A stretch of DNA of 64,000 nt from Coccinella septempunctata (Eukaryota; Arthropoda; Insecta; Coleoptera; Coccinellidae): contig NC_058193.1 in assembly GCF_907165205.1 (NCBI RefSeq), positions 5,270,001 to 5,334,000 on the forward strand, read 5' to 3'. Of this stretch, positions 12,135-23,547 are shown piece by piece. Under the pieces are notes generated by a model. The model saw only the letters and a program-made list of their open reading frames with translations, was not told where the DNA came from and searched no databases. The translations under genes and the position numbers were made by a program. Numbering within the stretch: position 1 is the first letter of the stretch; each line of letters begins with the position of its first letter.

Positions 12135-12605
12135 TAATGATCTGTTTGGTGCAGATTAGATATAGGTTATTCGTTCATATGCAGCATGTAATTTGTAGAA
12201 ATAAATGAATATATCATATACTTCGAATTCGCAATAGTATTCTTAATATTTTCAAAGCGCATAATATAGGCACAATGTTCACAAAAACTTTATTACCTAT
12301 GCCAAAAGATCAGTGAACTGCTGATTTCTTTGAGTTTTGAGCACTAATCTTTTGACATCAACTTTGTAATCTGACTTTTGAAAACATTGTTTTTGAACAG
12401 GAGTCCATTCGTTCACATGCCACACTGTTTTGAAAATTTTTTTTCAACAATGATTGATAAGAACACACCATTTAAAAACACAAAATTTGAGTTCAATATT
12501 ATGGCAAGAGTTTATATTAATTTCCATGATTTGTTATGTTCTTGTAGAAGCAATCTCAAGAACAAATCTTTTTTCACATTACATATCACATAAAGGTATT
12601 ACATA
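12135..12605. repeat. left half of a dispersed repeat also found at 58.2 kb
   Basis: From about 12470 the sequence matches 58195-58320 (shared GAGTTCAATATT and ATATTAATTTCCAT blocks). It continues across the element at 12608-14981 into 14984-15230, which matches 58340-58540. I see no gene in 12135-12470. Confidence 0.65.
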
Positions 12606-12607
12606 TA

Positions 12608-14981
12608 TCGGGTGGTCCAAAAGTCTGGTTACTTCATTTCGGCCACGGGTAGAAAATCGGAAATCTGACACTAGGGTAATTTAGGTTAAGGAATCGAATT
12701 GTCCCATCAGATTTTGTAGGTCTATGTCTCCAGCCCCCCCAAATTTGAATTTTTCAATTTTTTTTGATGATAAAGTTTTGTACCGAAATGTACCGTCGGA
12801 AAAAAGTTTTGTACCCCTAACTGAAAAGATGAAAATTCGATTTTCAGTTTGGAGGGGTCGTAGACATGCTCCCCCCACTTTTGAAATTGCAAATATTTTT
12901 CTTTCAAAGTTTTGTACTAGTTTTGTACGGAAATGTACCCTCAAGAAAAAGTTTTGTACCCTAAGATTAAGGGGTTCTAGGAGGGTTTCAAATTGTGGTC
13001 CTGGAGACATGTTTACGAAATAATGAGATTTCATGTGTACTGTATAGTTTTGTATCGAAGTGTACCGTTGAAAAAAACTTTGTACCCTTATTAAAATGAA
13101 GAAAATACGGAATTCAGTTTGGAGTAACTGTAGACATGCTCATCCCTAATTTTTTTTTCATTTTGAAGTCTTGTACAGAGATGTGCCTTAAAGAAAAAGT
13201 TTTGTTATCTAAGATTGAAAGGTCTTAGGAGGGTTTCGAATTGAGAGGGGGCTGGACACATGCTCTCGAAATAATGAGATTTCAGTTTCTCAAACAAGCC
13301 TACAAGCAAAATGAACGTCTTCAATTTTCTGATGACAGTTGAATCTATACTAATAATATGGAAACACATTGACGTTTTTTTTTCAAAAACGTGTAGCATA
13401 TTCTTACACAGACTCCAACCAGTCGAGATAAAAGACGAACAATAAACATACTATCAACATTGTTGATACTATGGTACTATGGTACTATGTTGGATACTAT
13501 GCTCTTCTTTGGTAAACTCACAAATTCTTTGTCTCTAAAGACTTTCTAATTCACAGAAAACGCTAACACATGGCGAAACAGTAAGTATAGGTTCTTTCGA
13601 AAGATTGATAATCTTCAGTAATATTGTTTTCAATTTATCAACAGAATATTTCAGATTTCCCTTTTGTCATTAGACCATTTTTGGAGTAGGATTCAATTAT
13701 AAAACCTTTTTGCTTCTGTACATTTCGGTACAGAACTTCGAAAGAGAAAAAATTTTAATTTTCAATAGTGGGTGGTGATCTCGGTGGTGATTATGTCTAC
13801 ATCCACTCCGAAACTGAAATACGAATTTTCGTCATTTCAATTACTGGTACAAAACTTTTTTCAACGGTATAATTCGGTACAGAACTTTAAACGAGTGCAA
13901 AATTGATGACAATACTATTTTCAACGTCGCGTCGCCATGCATTTCTTTCTGATCTTAGGTTACCCAAACTTGACTGTATCAAAAAGAAAATTAAGATCTG
14001 TGCAGTAGGGAGATAAATCTAGGGACGGAGGATGTTGAGAAAAACAATTTAATTAGTCTCACGATTAATGCCGCATTTACAGCGGTACATATCGGTAACA
14101 AACTAGTACACATGTTTCAGCTTGTTTCGAACACCAAAATCTTATTACTTGGAAAAGATGTCTCCAGTCCCCCCAATTTGAAACCCTCCTGAGCCTAGGA
14201 CCCCTTAATCTTATCAGTTTTCTTGATGGTACATTTCGGTACAGAACTAGTAAAAATGTTTGAGATAAAAACTTCGAAAGTGGGGATGAGCATGTCTACG
14301 ACCCCCCAAACTTAAAACCGTATTTCCATAATTTGAATTAGGGGTACGAAACCTTTTTTCAGAGGTATAAAAAATTGAAAAATTCAAATTTGGGGGGCTG
14401 GAGACATAGACCTAGATTTTAAACCCAATGGAGAAGTTGGGCATCATCAACTTTGAAATTTTAAGAGCAAATCTTTCTTTTTCATTACAGATTTCGATTC
14501 AGCGGGAAATTTCATCCGAATTGGTTAAAAAATTTGCGTCCAGATTTGGGCCCTATGCAGTGTCTTTTGTTCAGAAATCCGGGAGCGTCTGGGTCGTGAG
14601 TTAAAAATGGTTTACTTGAGGTCAGAATACAACATATCCTATTACACTTCATTTGAGCCTTTCAACAGCGAAAATCCTCAATACCAGAATCTCAATTTGT
14701 GCCCCCTAGTCTGGATGATTTAGATGCACCCGGATTAAAAAAAAAAGGTCTGCATAAGGCGCAAAAATGGACGGAATTTTTTTTGGTTTGAACCAATTCG
14801 AATGTAAAATCTGCAATAAAAATGATTGGTTTGCGTTTAAAATTTCGAAGTTGGGCCTTACACGAGGTATGAGTCCCAAAATCTGACGGCAGCATTCCTT
14901 AAGACCCCAGTATCAGAATTACGATTTTCCACCCGTGCGCAATATTCATTTACCGTTTCCAGATTTTCGGGCCATCCTGCG
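12608..14981. mobile_element. 2.4-kb TA-flanked foldback element with poly-G/C-rich arms
   Basis: The outer ends are imperfect inverse copies (TCGGGTGGTCCAAAAGTCTGG left, the inverse of TCTGGAAACGG near 14930-14981 right), with TA at 12606-12607 and 14982-14983. Inside, 12715-13020 mirrors 14150-14410, including CCAGCCCCCC and GGTCGTAGACATG blocks. The motif TTTTGTACCGAAATGTACC and its complement recur many times through both arms. No transposase is visible. The paralogous site near 58,340 lacks the element and shows the single TA, which confirms the boundaries. Confidence 0.85.
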
Positions 14982-14983
14982 TA

Positions 14984-15240
14984 GATCTTATATGGAACAA
15001 ATATTTACATGATCCATATTTGAATTGTTTATGCTCTCTTCAGAAAGAAAATGTGTTCCTTGTTTGAGGGGGATATAGGAGAATATGACTGTTCTTCTGT
15101 TTCTTTTTGCCATGAATGCCATATTTATGTTATAAAACAAGGAACACTGGATATAATTCTGCTATATAGCCGTTCTGTAATGTGGTCATTATTCAACATC
15201 TTAGAAGTGATCGACCTAATCACAAGTCTTGTTTAATCTT
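14984..15240. repeat. right half of the dispersed repeat (paralogue at 58.3-58.5 kb)
   Basis: Shared blocks with 58350-58530 include CATGATCCATGTTTGAA-type sequence, TGTGTTCCTTGTTTGAGG and GTTATAAAACAAGGA. The latter two are inverse-complementary in part (TTCCTTGTTT and AAACAAGGA). No reading frame is conserved, so the short frame at 15051-15236 is not taken as a gene. Confidence 0.65.
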
Positions 15241-15381
15241 CAAGATCATTCAAATCACATATCTCCATAAATCCCCATAAAGAGAAATCTAAACCACCAA
15301 CAAACCACCAACACACATCACCAATAAATTAAGTAGTACCAACCTAATGTCTGACAAGTGAAAAATTCATAACACAATATA

Positions 15382-16248
15382 CACTCTGACGAAAAAGTAT
15401 CCGGAAATTCTCATTTGATGTTGGTAGGTCTGTCCGTAATTACTATGCCAAACATGAGCGCGGTCTGTCGACTAGTTTGTTCACGACAGCTGTTGAAACC
15501 AATCGACCTCAGTAGTAGTCTGCGAATTTCACAATGGAAAAAAAATATTGAACGAAGAATTTGTCTCAAATTTTGTGTTTTCGTGTACTGACTCGTTGCG
15601 AATGCTAGAAAAGGCTTTTGGAGACACTGTTTTATCGAAAACACAAGTGTACGAAAGGTACAATGTCTTTAAAAACGGTCAGGAGATCGTCGAAGATTTG
15701 CTTCGTTCAGGACGACCGTCGACCTCTTCAACCAACGATAACGTCGAAAAAATCAAGGAAATTGTGGCAAACGGCCCATAAGAACTTCTATTTAACTGTT
15801 TTGAGACGTTTGCGTGAAAATATTCGCCGTAAACGGCCGGATTTGTGGCAAAACAGTTCGTGGATTTTGCATGACGAATGACGATAACGCACCAACTCAT
15901 CGAGCCACTATTATTAGCGATTTTAAGACCAATCACTCGATAAATACCATCGACCAGCCACCTTATTCGCCTGATCTAGGTCCGTGTGACTTTTTTCTTT
16001 TCTTCAGACTGGAATTACCTCTCCGGGGAACCAGATTTCACTCCATAGACACCATAAAAGAAAATTCGCAGAAGCAGCTGAAGGCCAGCCCTGAAAGCGC
16101 CTATGAAAAATGTTTCCATGATTGGAAAAAACGTTGGCACATGTGTATTGCTTCAAATGGATCCTATTTTGAAGGACATTCAATAAATATTGAAGAAGTT
16201 TAATATTTGTGCGTTTTATTTCAAATTTCCGGATACTTTTTTGTTTTG
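15382..16248 (+). mobile_element. internally deleted mariner element
   Basis: Terminal inverted repeats share AAAAAGTATCCGGAAATT and its complement, inside TA duplications at 15380-15381 and 16249-16250. At 867 bp it is well short of the roughly 1.3 kb of complete mariners. The deficit is internal, in the transposase between the DNA-binding region and the second catalytic Asp. It lies in the inferred first intron of CENP-S. Confidence 0.9.
15533..16203 (+). pseudogene. mariner transposase, internally deleted
   Basis: The N-terminal helix-turn-helix region reads LRMLEKAFGDTVLSKTQVYE followed by FKNGQEIVEDLLRSGRPST. After about 15780 the frame changes and roughly 400 bp of the family length is missing, including the first catalytic Asp. 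The C-terminal half then carries DDNAPTHRA and YSPDLGPCDFFLF, whose two Asp residues are separated by exactly 34 residues (DD34D spacing). It ends at a TAA at 16201-16203. The product cannot be catalytic, though the inverted repeats could still be recognised in trans. Confidence 0.85.
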
Positions 16249-16784
16249 TATCTCCGAAAGAACTCGGAAAGGTGCTATGTGTCCTGCTCTTGCTCATTTA
16301 GTTTCCGAGATTTCCTCATTGGAAATAGAATTTGGGTCACCCTTCCAAAATTTTTTCTTCTATTTTTAGTTTAATGATTGATCATTCCCACATTGAATAA
16401 GTATATATTATATGAATAATGAAAATATGATAATGGTAGTTTTATGTTGGTTTAAACCAAATTCATTCCAAATTATGCAAAGGAAATAAAATCAATATTA
16501 TCAGAATTACTTCTTTTTGAAAAACTGTTTTTCCGAAATAATTTATCAAAACTTTATTTGATAGTTTTCCGACAGCATAGGTATTTAGAAATAAAGGTTC
16601 TACTTAGTAGTTGAAGTAGTTTAATGAAATATACTGTCTTTTTTATTCAGTACTGAACCAAAATAATAAGAGCATGTCTCTTCTACCTTATAACACGTTT
16701 AAGCTTTCAATGGTAAGTATTTATTCCAACAAACAACAACTCATTTCAAAATACAGTCGAGATAATATATATACTAAGGCTCAC

Positions 16785-16796
16785 CTGAAAAGACAT
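16785..16796 (-). CDS. CENPS: candidate first coding exon of the CENP-S gene (MSFQ)
   Basis: On the minus strand ATG TCT TTT CAG is followed immediately by the donor GTGAGC. Phase 0 matches the acceptor at 10140. The joined N-terminus (MSFQ, then NAKHNIYSTSRKIC) would start the histone fold almost at residue 1 and give 110 residues in all. The implied intron is about 6.6 kb, populated by the foldbacks at 10.3 and 12.6 kb and the mariner at 15.4 kb. A four-codon exon is weak evidence by itself, so another first exon is possible. Confidence 0.4.
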
Positions 16797-17154
16797 TATT
16801 CGTGTTCTGTCGAATTTTGAGGTTATTAGTTGTCACAGCAACCAAAATTTTTATTATTTATATCAGTTAAAAAAATGGTTTATCAATTAAATATTCGGAA
16901 GGTCAATTTTCATACTCCGCAAAGTTTACTTGATTCAGTGAAGGCGATGATAGATATCTATCATTAACAAATTACGGAGAACTGAGAACATGAAATGATG
17001 GGAAATTCCCGCTAAAACAAACACAAAGCAAAACATTTAGTTCAGAGCATGTAGTGTCATCTATTGCGCGATGTCACAACGAGTTATCTCGGAATTACCG
17101 CGACGGAGAATTCTTGGAAGTAAAGGTTCAGTAATGCAATGGCAATTTCTGAAT

Positions 17155-17181
17155 ATCTTTATACAATCATTGTATAAAGAT
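17155..17181. repeat. perfect 13-bp hairpin
   Basis: ATCTTTATACAAT and its exact reverse complement are separated by one C. A partial third copy (CTTTATACAATGAT) follows directly. It is small and of no known role. Confidence 0.7.
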
Positions 17182-17278
17182 CTTTATACAATGATACAAT
17201 GATAGCGGTATACGTAAGGAGTACACTATTAAAATATGGATATGGTATGAATGAATTCTTCTTGTTGTTTACTAGCAA

Positions 17279-17530
17279 TACCAGTGCCATCTGTGTGTCA
17301 TGTGTCTTATAAAGACTGAAACAGATTTAGGACGTGAAGAAACCTGTATCAGATGCAGGTAGACAGAATATAACGATATTCAGAAGTAGTGCGTACAGAA
17401 AAAGAAAGCTGTTCAATTTCTCAAAAACAAGATATTTGCAGACACAGAAACAAGTCTCTGTGATCTGTGTTTGAAGACCTTAAGCTGCCAAAATTGAAAA
17501 GATATCAGGCAAGGAGATATTCCTATATCT
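17279..17530 (+). pseudogene. Cys-pair-rich coding relic
   Basis: With three stops ignored, the plus strand reads CVMCLIKTETDLGREETCIRC and then SLCDLCLKTLSCQN, giving CxxC pairs spaced like a zinc finger. It may be the remnant of a retroelement ORF1 or of a host zinc-finger gene. I do not recognise the family. Confidence 0.25.
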
Positions 17531-18335
17531 CCTTGATATCAGGGATATCAAAAATGTATACAGTCATCTACAATAATGAGTGTCGGACATTGGATATTCA
17601 ATGGATTAAATGGAAACCGACCGGTAGATGGAGCTAGTTCTATAATTCTCCAAGCTAATCATGAGGTCGGAGATTCGCTGGCTGAAAATTAAAATACAAA
17701 CAATATGTTTCATTTTTATAAATTCCATTGGAATGAAGAACCACGATTATTAATAACATGATTATTAGATTCTTAAACTCATGTCGGCAATAACTAATGA
17801 TAAATTGTACCTTTATCGAATTCAAAGTCAGTTTCAAAGTTCCAACCATCACCAGCATTTTGAGGTGGTTACCCTTATCATAATAATTTTTTAAATTTAT
17901 AATTCGATGATGAGGTACTAATACCTACCTACCTATAAAGAGTGATTTCTAACCATCTGTCTCATTTGGCAGGATGTAATCGAATATAGAGTATTTATTA
18001 GGAATTATGCATTTAAACATCTTTTATGCATAGGTACTAGTTTCTGATAGACTGCTTGTGCGTGTGTCATGAAAATCAAAGATACACCTATCATTTTTAA
18101 AATGTTGAATCGATTCTGATGATATTTTCAAACTTTTTATTGTTTTTTGAGACATTCATTAAAAGAATTCGAAAGCGAGAATAAACTGAAGAGGGCCGTA
18201 CTAGATCATCAATTTTTATGTGCGGGTACCAAAACTTCACTCCGTATATGAGAGGTGAATGCACATTTATCTTCAGATTGGCCGTGAAAATTTGATATAT
18301 TCCACTCTGTATACTTCATTCAAATTTATTTTAGC
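17531..18335. other. no gene recognised
   Basis: AT-rich sequence without supported exons. A small TAGGTACCTACC-like run near 17920 is the only local repeat seen. Confidence 0.4.
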
Positions 18336-20350
18336 AGTCGGTTGGCCATGAAATAATTTTCTCAAGTTTTCGTAACTAGAACGAAGTTAGGTTGGCACTC
18401 ATGAAATGTCGTTAATGTCATAGCGCCGTTGCCTCAACTAATATCAATTTTTATTACGAGAATGCCGAAAGTGATTGAAAAAAGAGACAGGGTTTCAGGA
18501 AGTGCTATTTAGAATTCAGGTCCGCTCATTTAAATAGTTATACCCTGATATTCTAAAATCCACAATACGTCAGACGGTAGCGAACATATTCAATGTAAGA
18601 GAATTTATATAATGTTTCATCTGAATCTAAACGACATATATTTCAGCTGGATATTTCCACAATCAGAATGATTGTGAATGAAGAGGATGACAAAGAATTT
18701 TCTTCTATTGGGAGACCCAAAGAAGTGGTGGCATTTGAGAATTTTATGTTTGAGTGAATTAATGCGAAAAGTTTACTACAGGATTTTCGATAAATGTCAT
18801 CGGAGAATAAGTTCCCTAAAATGGATTTTTCTATTTTTTATTTGACTTGTCCTATGCAATGTAAATGTCTTAAGGTACTAATAAATACCTATAATTATTA
18901 TTATTACATCAATGTATTAAGATGAATAGCCACAAATACGCGCAAGTTGCCCTGTTACTTGTTTTTTCATGTGAAATTTTTGTTCAAAGGTGAAGTTCAT
19001 CTTAACTTAAAACTCCAATTCCTTTTACTTATATTGATGCAAAATGATTTTTGTTGAAGAATTTAACATTCTTGTAATTATCTGTTTATTCCATTCCACT
19101 GCATCATATGCATTTCATCTTCGGATTAATATTTTTGAAATCTACAAATGATGTAAGCCAAAGAAAATAACGAACATTAACTCTCCTCAAGCTAGTGCAT
19201 ATTATGATATTATACTGATCTCTTGTATTTTCCATGCAAATAACTGGATTTGGTATGACTTCAATCAGTTTGTATAAACTTCAATTATATTCGTCACATA
19301 TTTTCCGAAGAGATTCGACATTGTGATAAAATACGTAAAAACAGAAACTTTTACGTAGAACGGGCAACATAGCGTTGATTTAAAACCCAAAAATGTTTTG
19401 ACAAGCTCCATAACCCCACATTTTCGTACTATACAGAGTGAAATGTGTCAAATTTCCATGGCCAACCGACTGCTAAAATAAAAGTGAATGAAGTATAGGT
19501 AGGTATAGTATAGTACAAAAATGTGGGGTTATGAAGCTTGTCAAAAGTCAAAACATTTTTGGGTTTTATATCAGCGTTTTCTTGTCTGTTCTACGTATTA
19601 CTTATAAGTCTCAGTGATTACGTCGAAAATAAGTGACGAACATTATTATACAAATTGACTGAAGGCAAACCAAATTTAGATATTTGCATGGAAAATACAA
19701 GAGATCACTTTATAAATATATTATATTGCCTATGGAAGAAAATTATTATTGACACATAATATGCAGTAGCTTCAGGAGAGTTAATTTTGGATATTTTCTT
19801 TGGCTGAAAGTTGCATATATCAGTTGTAGATTTGAAAAAAAATCGAATGAAATGCATATGATGCAATGGTTGGGAATGTGTATCTCTAGAAGGAAATAAC
19901 GGATAATTACAAAAATGTTAAATTCCTCAACAAGAATCATTTTGCATGCATAGAAGTAAAAATAATTGAGGAAAGTTTCAAGGCACCAGGAACACCTTTA
20001 AACAAAAATTTCACATGAATTAACAATAAACAGGACCACTGTCTCGTATTTCTGGCTGTTTATTTTTAATACTTCAATAGGTATAATAATTATACATTTA
20101 TGCATCCCTTAAGATATTCACAATGTATAGGACAAGTCAAATGAAAAATAGAAAAATGAATTTTCTGGAACTTATTTTACGCCTTTACGGTGACATTCAT
20201 CGGAAATCCTGTAGTAGCTTTTCGCATTCGTTCACCCTGAAATAAAATTCTCAAATGACAATACTTTTTTCGGTCTCCCATTACCTAGAAGGAAATTCTT
20301 TGCCATCCTCTTATTGTAAAAACATTCAGAAAGAATATAAGTCGCAAACA
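18336..20350. repeat. head-to-head pair of a dispersed ~0.9-kb repeat
   Basis: The plus-oriented copy starts with TTTTAGCAGTCGGTTGGCCA at 18336. Its inner part (18650-19440) is mirrored by 19500-20350, with the axis near 19470. The same family recurs inverted at 27579-28500 and 31747-32668, and as a partial plus copy at 60110-60560. Landmarks are GGCCAACCGACTGCTAAAAT and CATTGTATAGGACAAGTC. No coding frame is conserved among copies, so it is probably a non-autonomous element. Confidence 0.7.
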
Positions 20351-21214
20351 CTCAATTTTGTTACTTATACTTAGACAATAGCTTTTTTGTGTTTGGACAA
20401 TCATGAACAAAACAAAGAAATTATTTGTACTATTATAGTAAATGAAATAAATATTTCCACTTAACTCGCTTATTTTCAAATTAAGGAGGGAAGGTAAAAT
20501 GAGCTTTGTTGATGAGAATGATATTGTGAATCGAAATGCATGATTACATATAGGGTGTTCCATTTAAAAATATATCATTTTGATTATGAAATATTTTGAA
20601 AACGCGACAGTAAATTTTTGTTTTGTTTTCAGCATCGAGGGGGCCATTACAAATGCTACTAGTTTGCCCCTTTATGAAATGTCATTAAGCATCGGTCAAA
20701 AGTTCTTCTTCTCCACTAATAGTTCTTGAGGTAAGTAATCACATGAAAACACACATTGAACAAATTTTAAAGTCAATATAAAACAACTTGTCTAGTCATT
20801 TGAATTAAGCCAATCACTTAATGAATTAACGTGTCTTTCAAGTGCACAACGATAGAAAATATCATAATAGTAAATTATTGAAAACATCATTCCAGCTAGT
20901 GAATAGTGAAACCAGATTGAAATTCACACAATTTTCTTTTTGACAAGTATCAATTATTCTCAATTTTTAAGTGTTAAAATTTTTTACACAGTTGTAAACC
21001 ATACACATGCGTACGCACTATGAGGATTTTATTGTTTCAAATTTGGTTATTTCAAGAACGGAAGGAAAATGTGAAATATTCTCAAATATCATTTCTTCTT
21101 CACTGATTAACTTAAATATTCTCTTCTCGACTCCACTGCAATTTGCCATTCATCGAATATATGATAGTGTTCATTTTCAATTCTAACGATAATTTGTACA
21201 ATTGCAAATTATTG
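20351..21214. other. no gene recognised
   Basis: AT-rich DNA. A TAGGGTGTTCCATTT motif at 20552 resembles the possible element end at 276, but no partner end is clear. Confidence 0.35.
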
Positions 21215-21216
21215 TA

Positions 21217-21522
21217 CAGGGTGTCCAAAATTCGATGTCCAATGAGGAAACTAGAATAGATAAAGCAAAACCGACGATACATTTCAGAGATATGAATTGG
21301 AAAAAAATCGTTTGTCAGTATAGTTTCCACGTATTTACGTGTCTATAGAAGGTTCAAGTTTGGATCTGTGACTTCAAAGACAAAAAAGTTATGAGAACTT
21401 TTCGAAATAGTCGAAATATAATTGTTTGGTATAATAATTAAAAAAAAAGGGGTACGAAGGATCGTGTCATCGGTTTTTTTGCTCTAGTGATCACTTCTAG
21501 ACATCCAATTTGGGACACCATG
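21217..21522. mobile_element. small TA-flanked MITE (CAGGGTGTCC ends)
   Basis: The left end CAGGGTGTCCAAAATTCGATG and the right end form an imperfect inverse pair of about 25 bp, each next to TA (21215-21216 and 21523-21524). The 306-bp body has no coding and belongs to the wider CAGGGT-ended group. Confidence 0.7.
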
Positions 21523-21524
21523 TA

Positions 21525-23340
21525 TATTTCGCCTGTTTCGTTCAGTGTGGCATGAAAAATAGGAAGTAATTCCGTGGAATGTACAATGTTTTCTTACGAA
21601 AATTTGAAGAAACTTGAACCAATAAATATTTTTTGTCGAAACGTTCATTATGTGAGCAATTCATCGATATATATTTATCGATTATAATCATTAACCCGCT
21701 GCGCTGGTTTGAGCTCGTCTTCCATGAAACGTTCCCGCTTTGGATGGGTAAAAAATAAAATACCGCACGCCCATGATCATTCTGGAACGATTGACGTAAG
21801 TTTTCTTTGCGGCGTTGCCGATAGAAGGGGCGCGACAAGGAGGTCCGATATTTTATCTTTGTTGCACTCGTTGTGTGGAACGATATTTGTAGAGTGATGT
21901 TCCGTCTCCTCGGGGTAACAAGCCTATGGTTCGTTGATAACCGAAAATAATCCAAAACTTATGAAGAGGAAAATGCATTTTCGAATCGTTATTTGATGGT
22001 CTACCTAATTAGCCTCTCTCTGGTAGGAAAATATATAGTTCCTCGTGACTCACCATGTATAATGCGCTTTTGAGCTGCTAACGTGCTTGCTTCGCTGGCA
22101 CATTAAAACTTCCCGATTATTACTAGAACCATGGCTCGCATTAATGAACTAGTTGATTGAATGATTATTGAAGTCTCACTTTATTTCTTAGAGCTCAAGT
22201 TCAGATACGCTTCAAACGAATTATTTTTGGGTATCGACAAATAACGAAGAAATGGAGTAGTTTGAGAAGAATGAGAAAAACTGTATTTCAAACTGACAGG
22301 TTCCATTAAATTTCTGTGATTGTTCGTCAAACGAACATTATGATTTAATTTTTTTGGAGAAAAATGGACGTTGAACCTTCGAGAATAATTTGCTCAAATT
22401 GGATAAATAAAAATAGATCCTTTCTGAATGCATATTCGTAACATCCAAAATTATAATTTCAATGGAAACGTGCTCATTATCGTTTCATGTAGCTCATTAA
22501 ATCTACTTTTTCATTCTACGGATGACCCCTATTGAAAATATTTAATATTGTCCAAGGTCGATCCTCTTATTATTGAATTCTCTAAGCGTGAAATCGTACC
22601 AATCAAGGTGCATATAAGCAACGCGGGATAGGTACCGCTTGTGAATTTGCCGCTAGTGTAGCGTGAGATTCACATAATAGACTCAACTATATGATTAATA
22701 ATAAGTTTATGGTCTCCATATATCTGTTATACTTATATTGATGTTACGTGTTTTATGCTATAAAAGAAGTGAAGCCGAAGCGTTTTCAGAACATTCGCGA
22801 ATTAAGAATCAGAGGTCAAAGTACCCAATTTTTCGAATTCCACAAATATTTCTTATTTTTGAATGTCAAGTTACTCGAAAACTATATTCCAAAATTCATT
22901 TCATTCAATAAAACCATTTGTGAGAACTAGAAATAATATTTTTTTATATTTTTCAACAACCTGTATCTTTTCAACCGAGCCGATTCGGGAACAATGGTAA
23001 AGGAAAAAAGTGTTTTTTTGACCTCAAGAATCTACTGTGAAATATTTATGCGAGTCTAAGACTCACCCTTCACCCATGCTTCCAGCTACTCAGTTTCCTA
23101 CCCCGTATGGGCGATAAAAAAAATAATTTATTGAAAATAGAGAAATAATAAAAGTTTACACAACACAAAAACGAAAATACCGAGCCTTAGAACATATCCA
23201 TGTTCAATAAGAGAGCTCTTCTGAAATCACAATTTCCGACCGAATGCAATGTGTTAAAATTTAAAAAAAATGAATTTCCATATATGTAAAAGAGTTATAA
23301 AAATTCTTAGATTTTGAAATTTAGAAAAATAGACCATTCT
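21525..23340. other. no gene recognised
   Basis: No exon or element could be supported. Short frames here lack family motifs. Confidence 0.35.
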
Positions 23341-23342
23341 CC

Positions 23343-23515
23343 ACAATTCACGACAATTCTCAACAGTTCCTGACAATTCACACAATTCTTGGCAATTCAC
23401 ATTAATTCTTCAAAATTCCCCACAATTCCTGGCAATTCCTGGCAATTCATGACAATTCTCAACAATTCTTGGCAATTCAATTCAATTCATGACAATTCCT
23501 GCAATTTGTACACCA
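23343..23515. repeat. 10-bp minisatellite, about 16 units
   Basis: Units follow CAATTCNTGG with substitutions and one or two length changes. The period of 10 is steady over about 170 bp. It abuts the Tc1 element that starts at 23548. Confidence 0.85.
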
Positions 23516-23547
23516 CAATTCACGACCGGTTCACCCCTCGGAAAATA

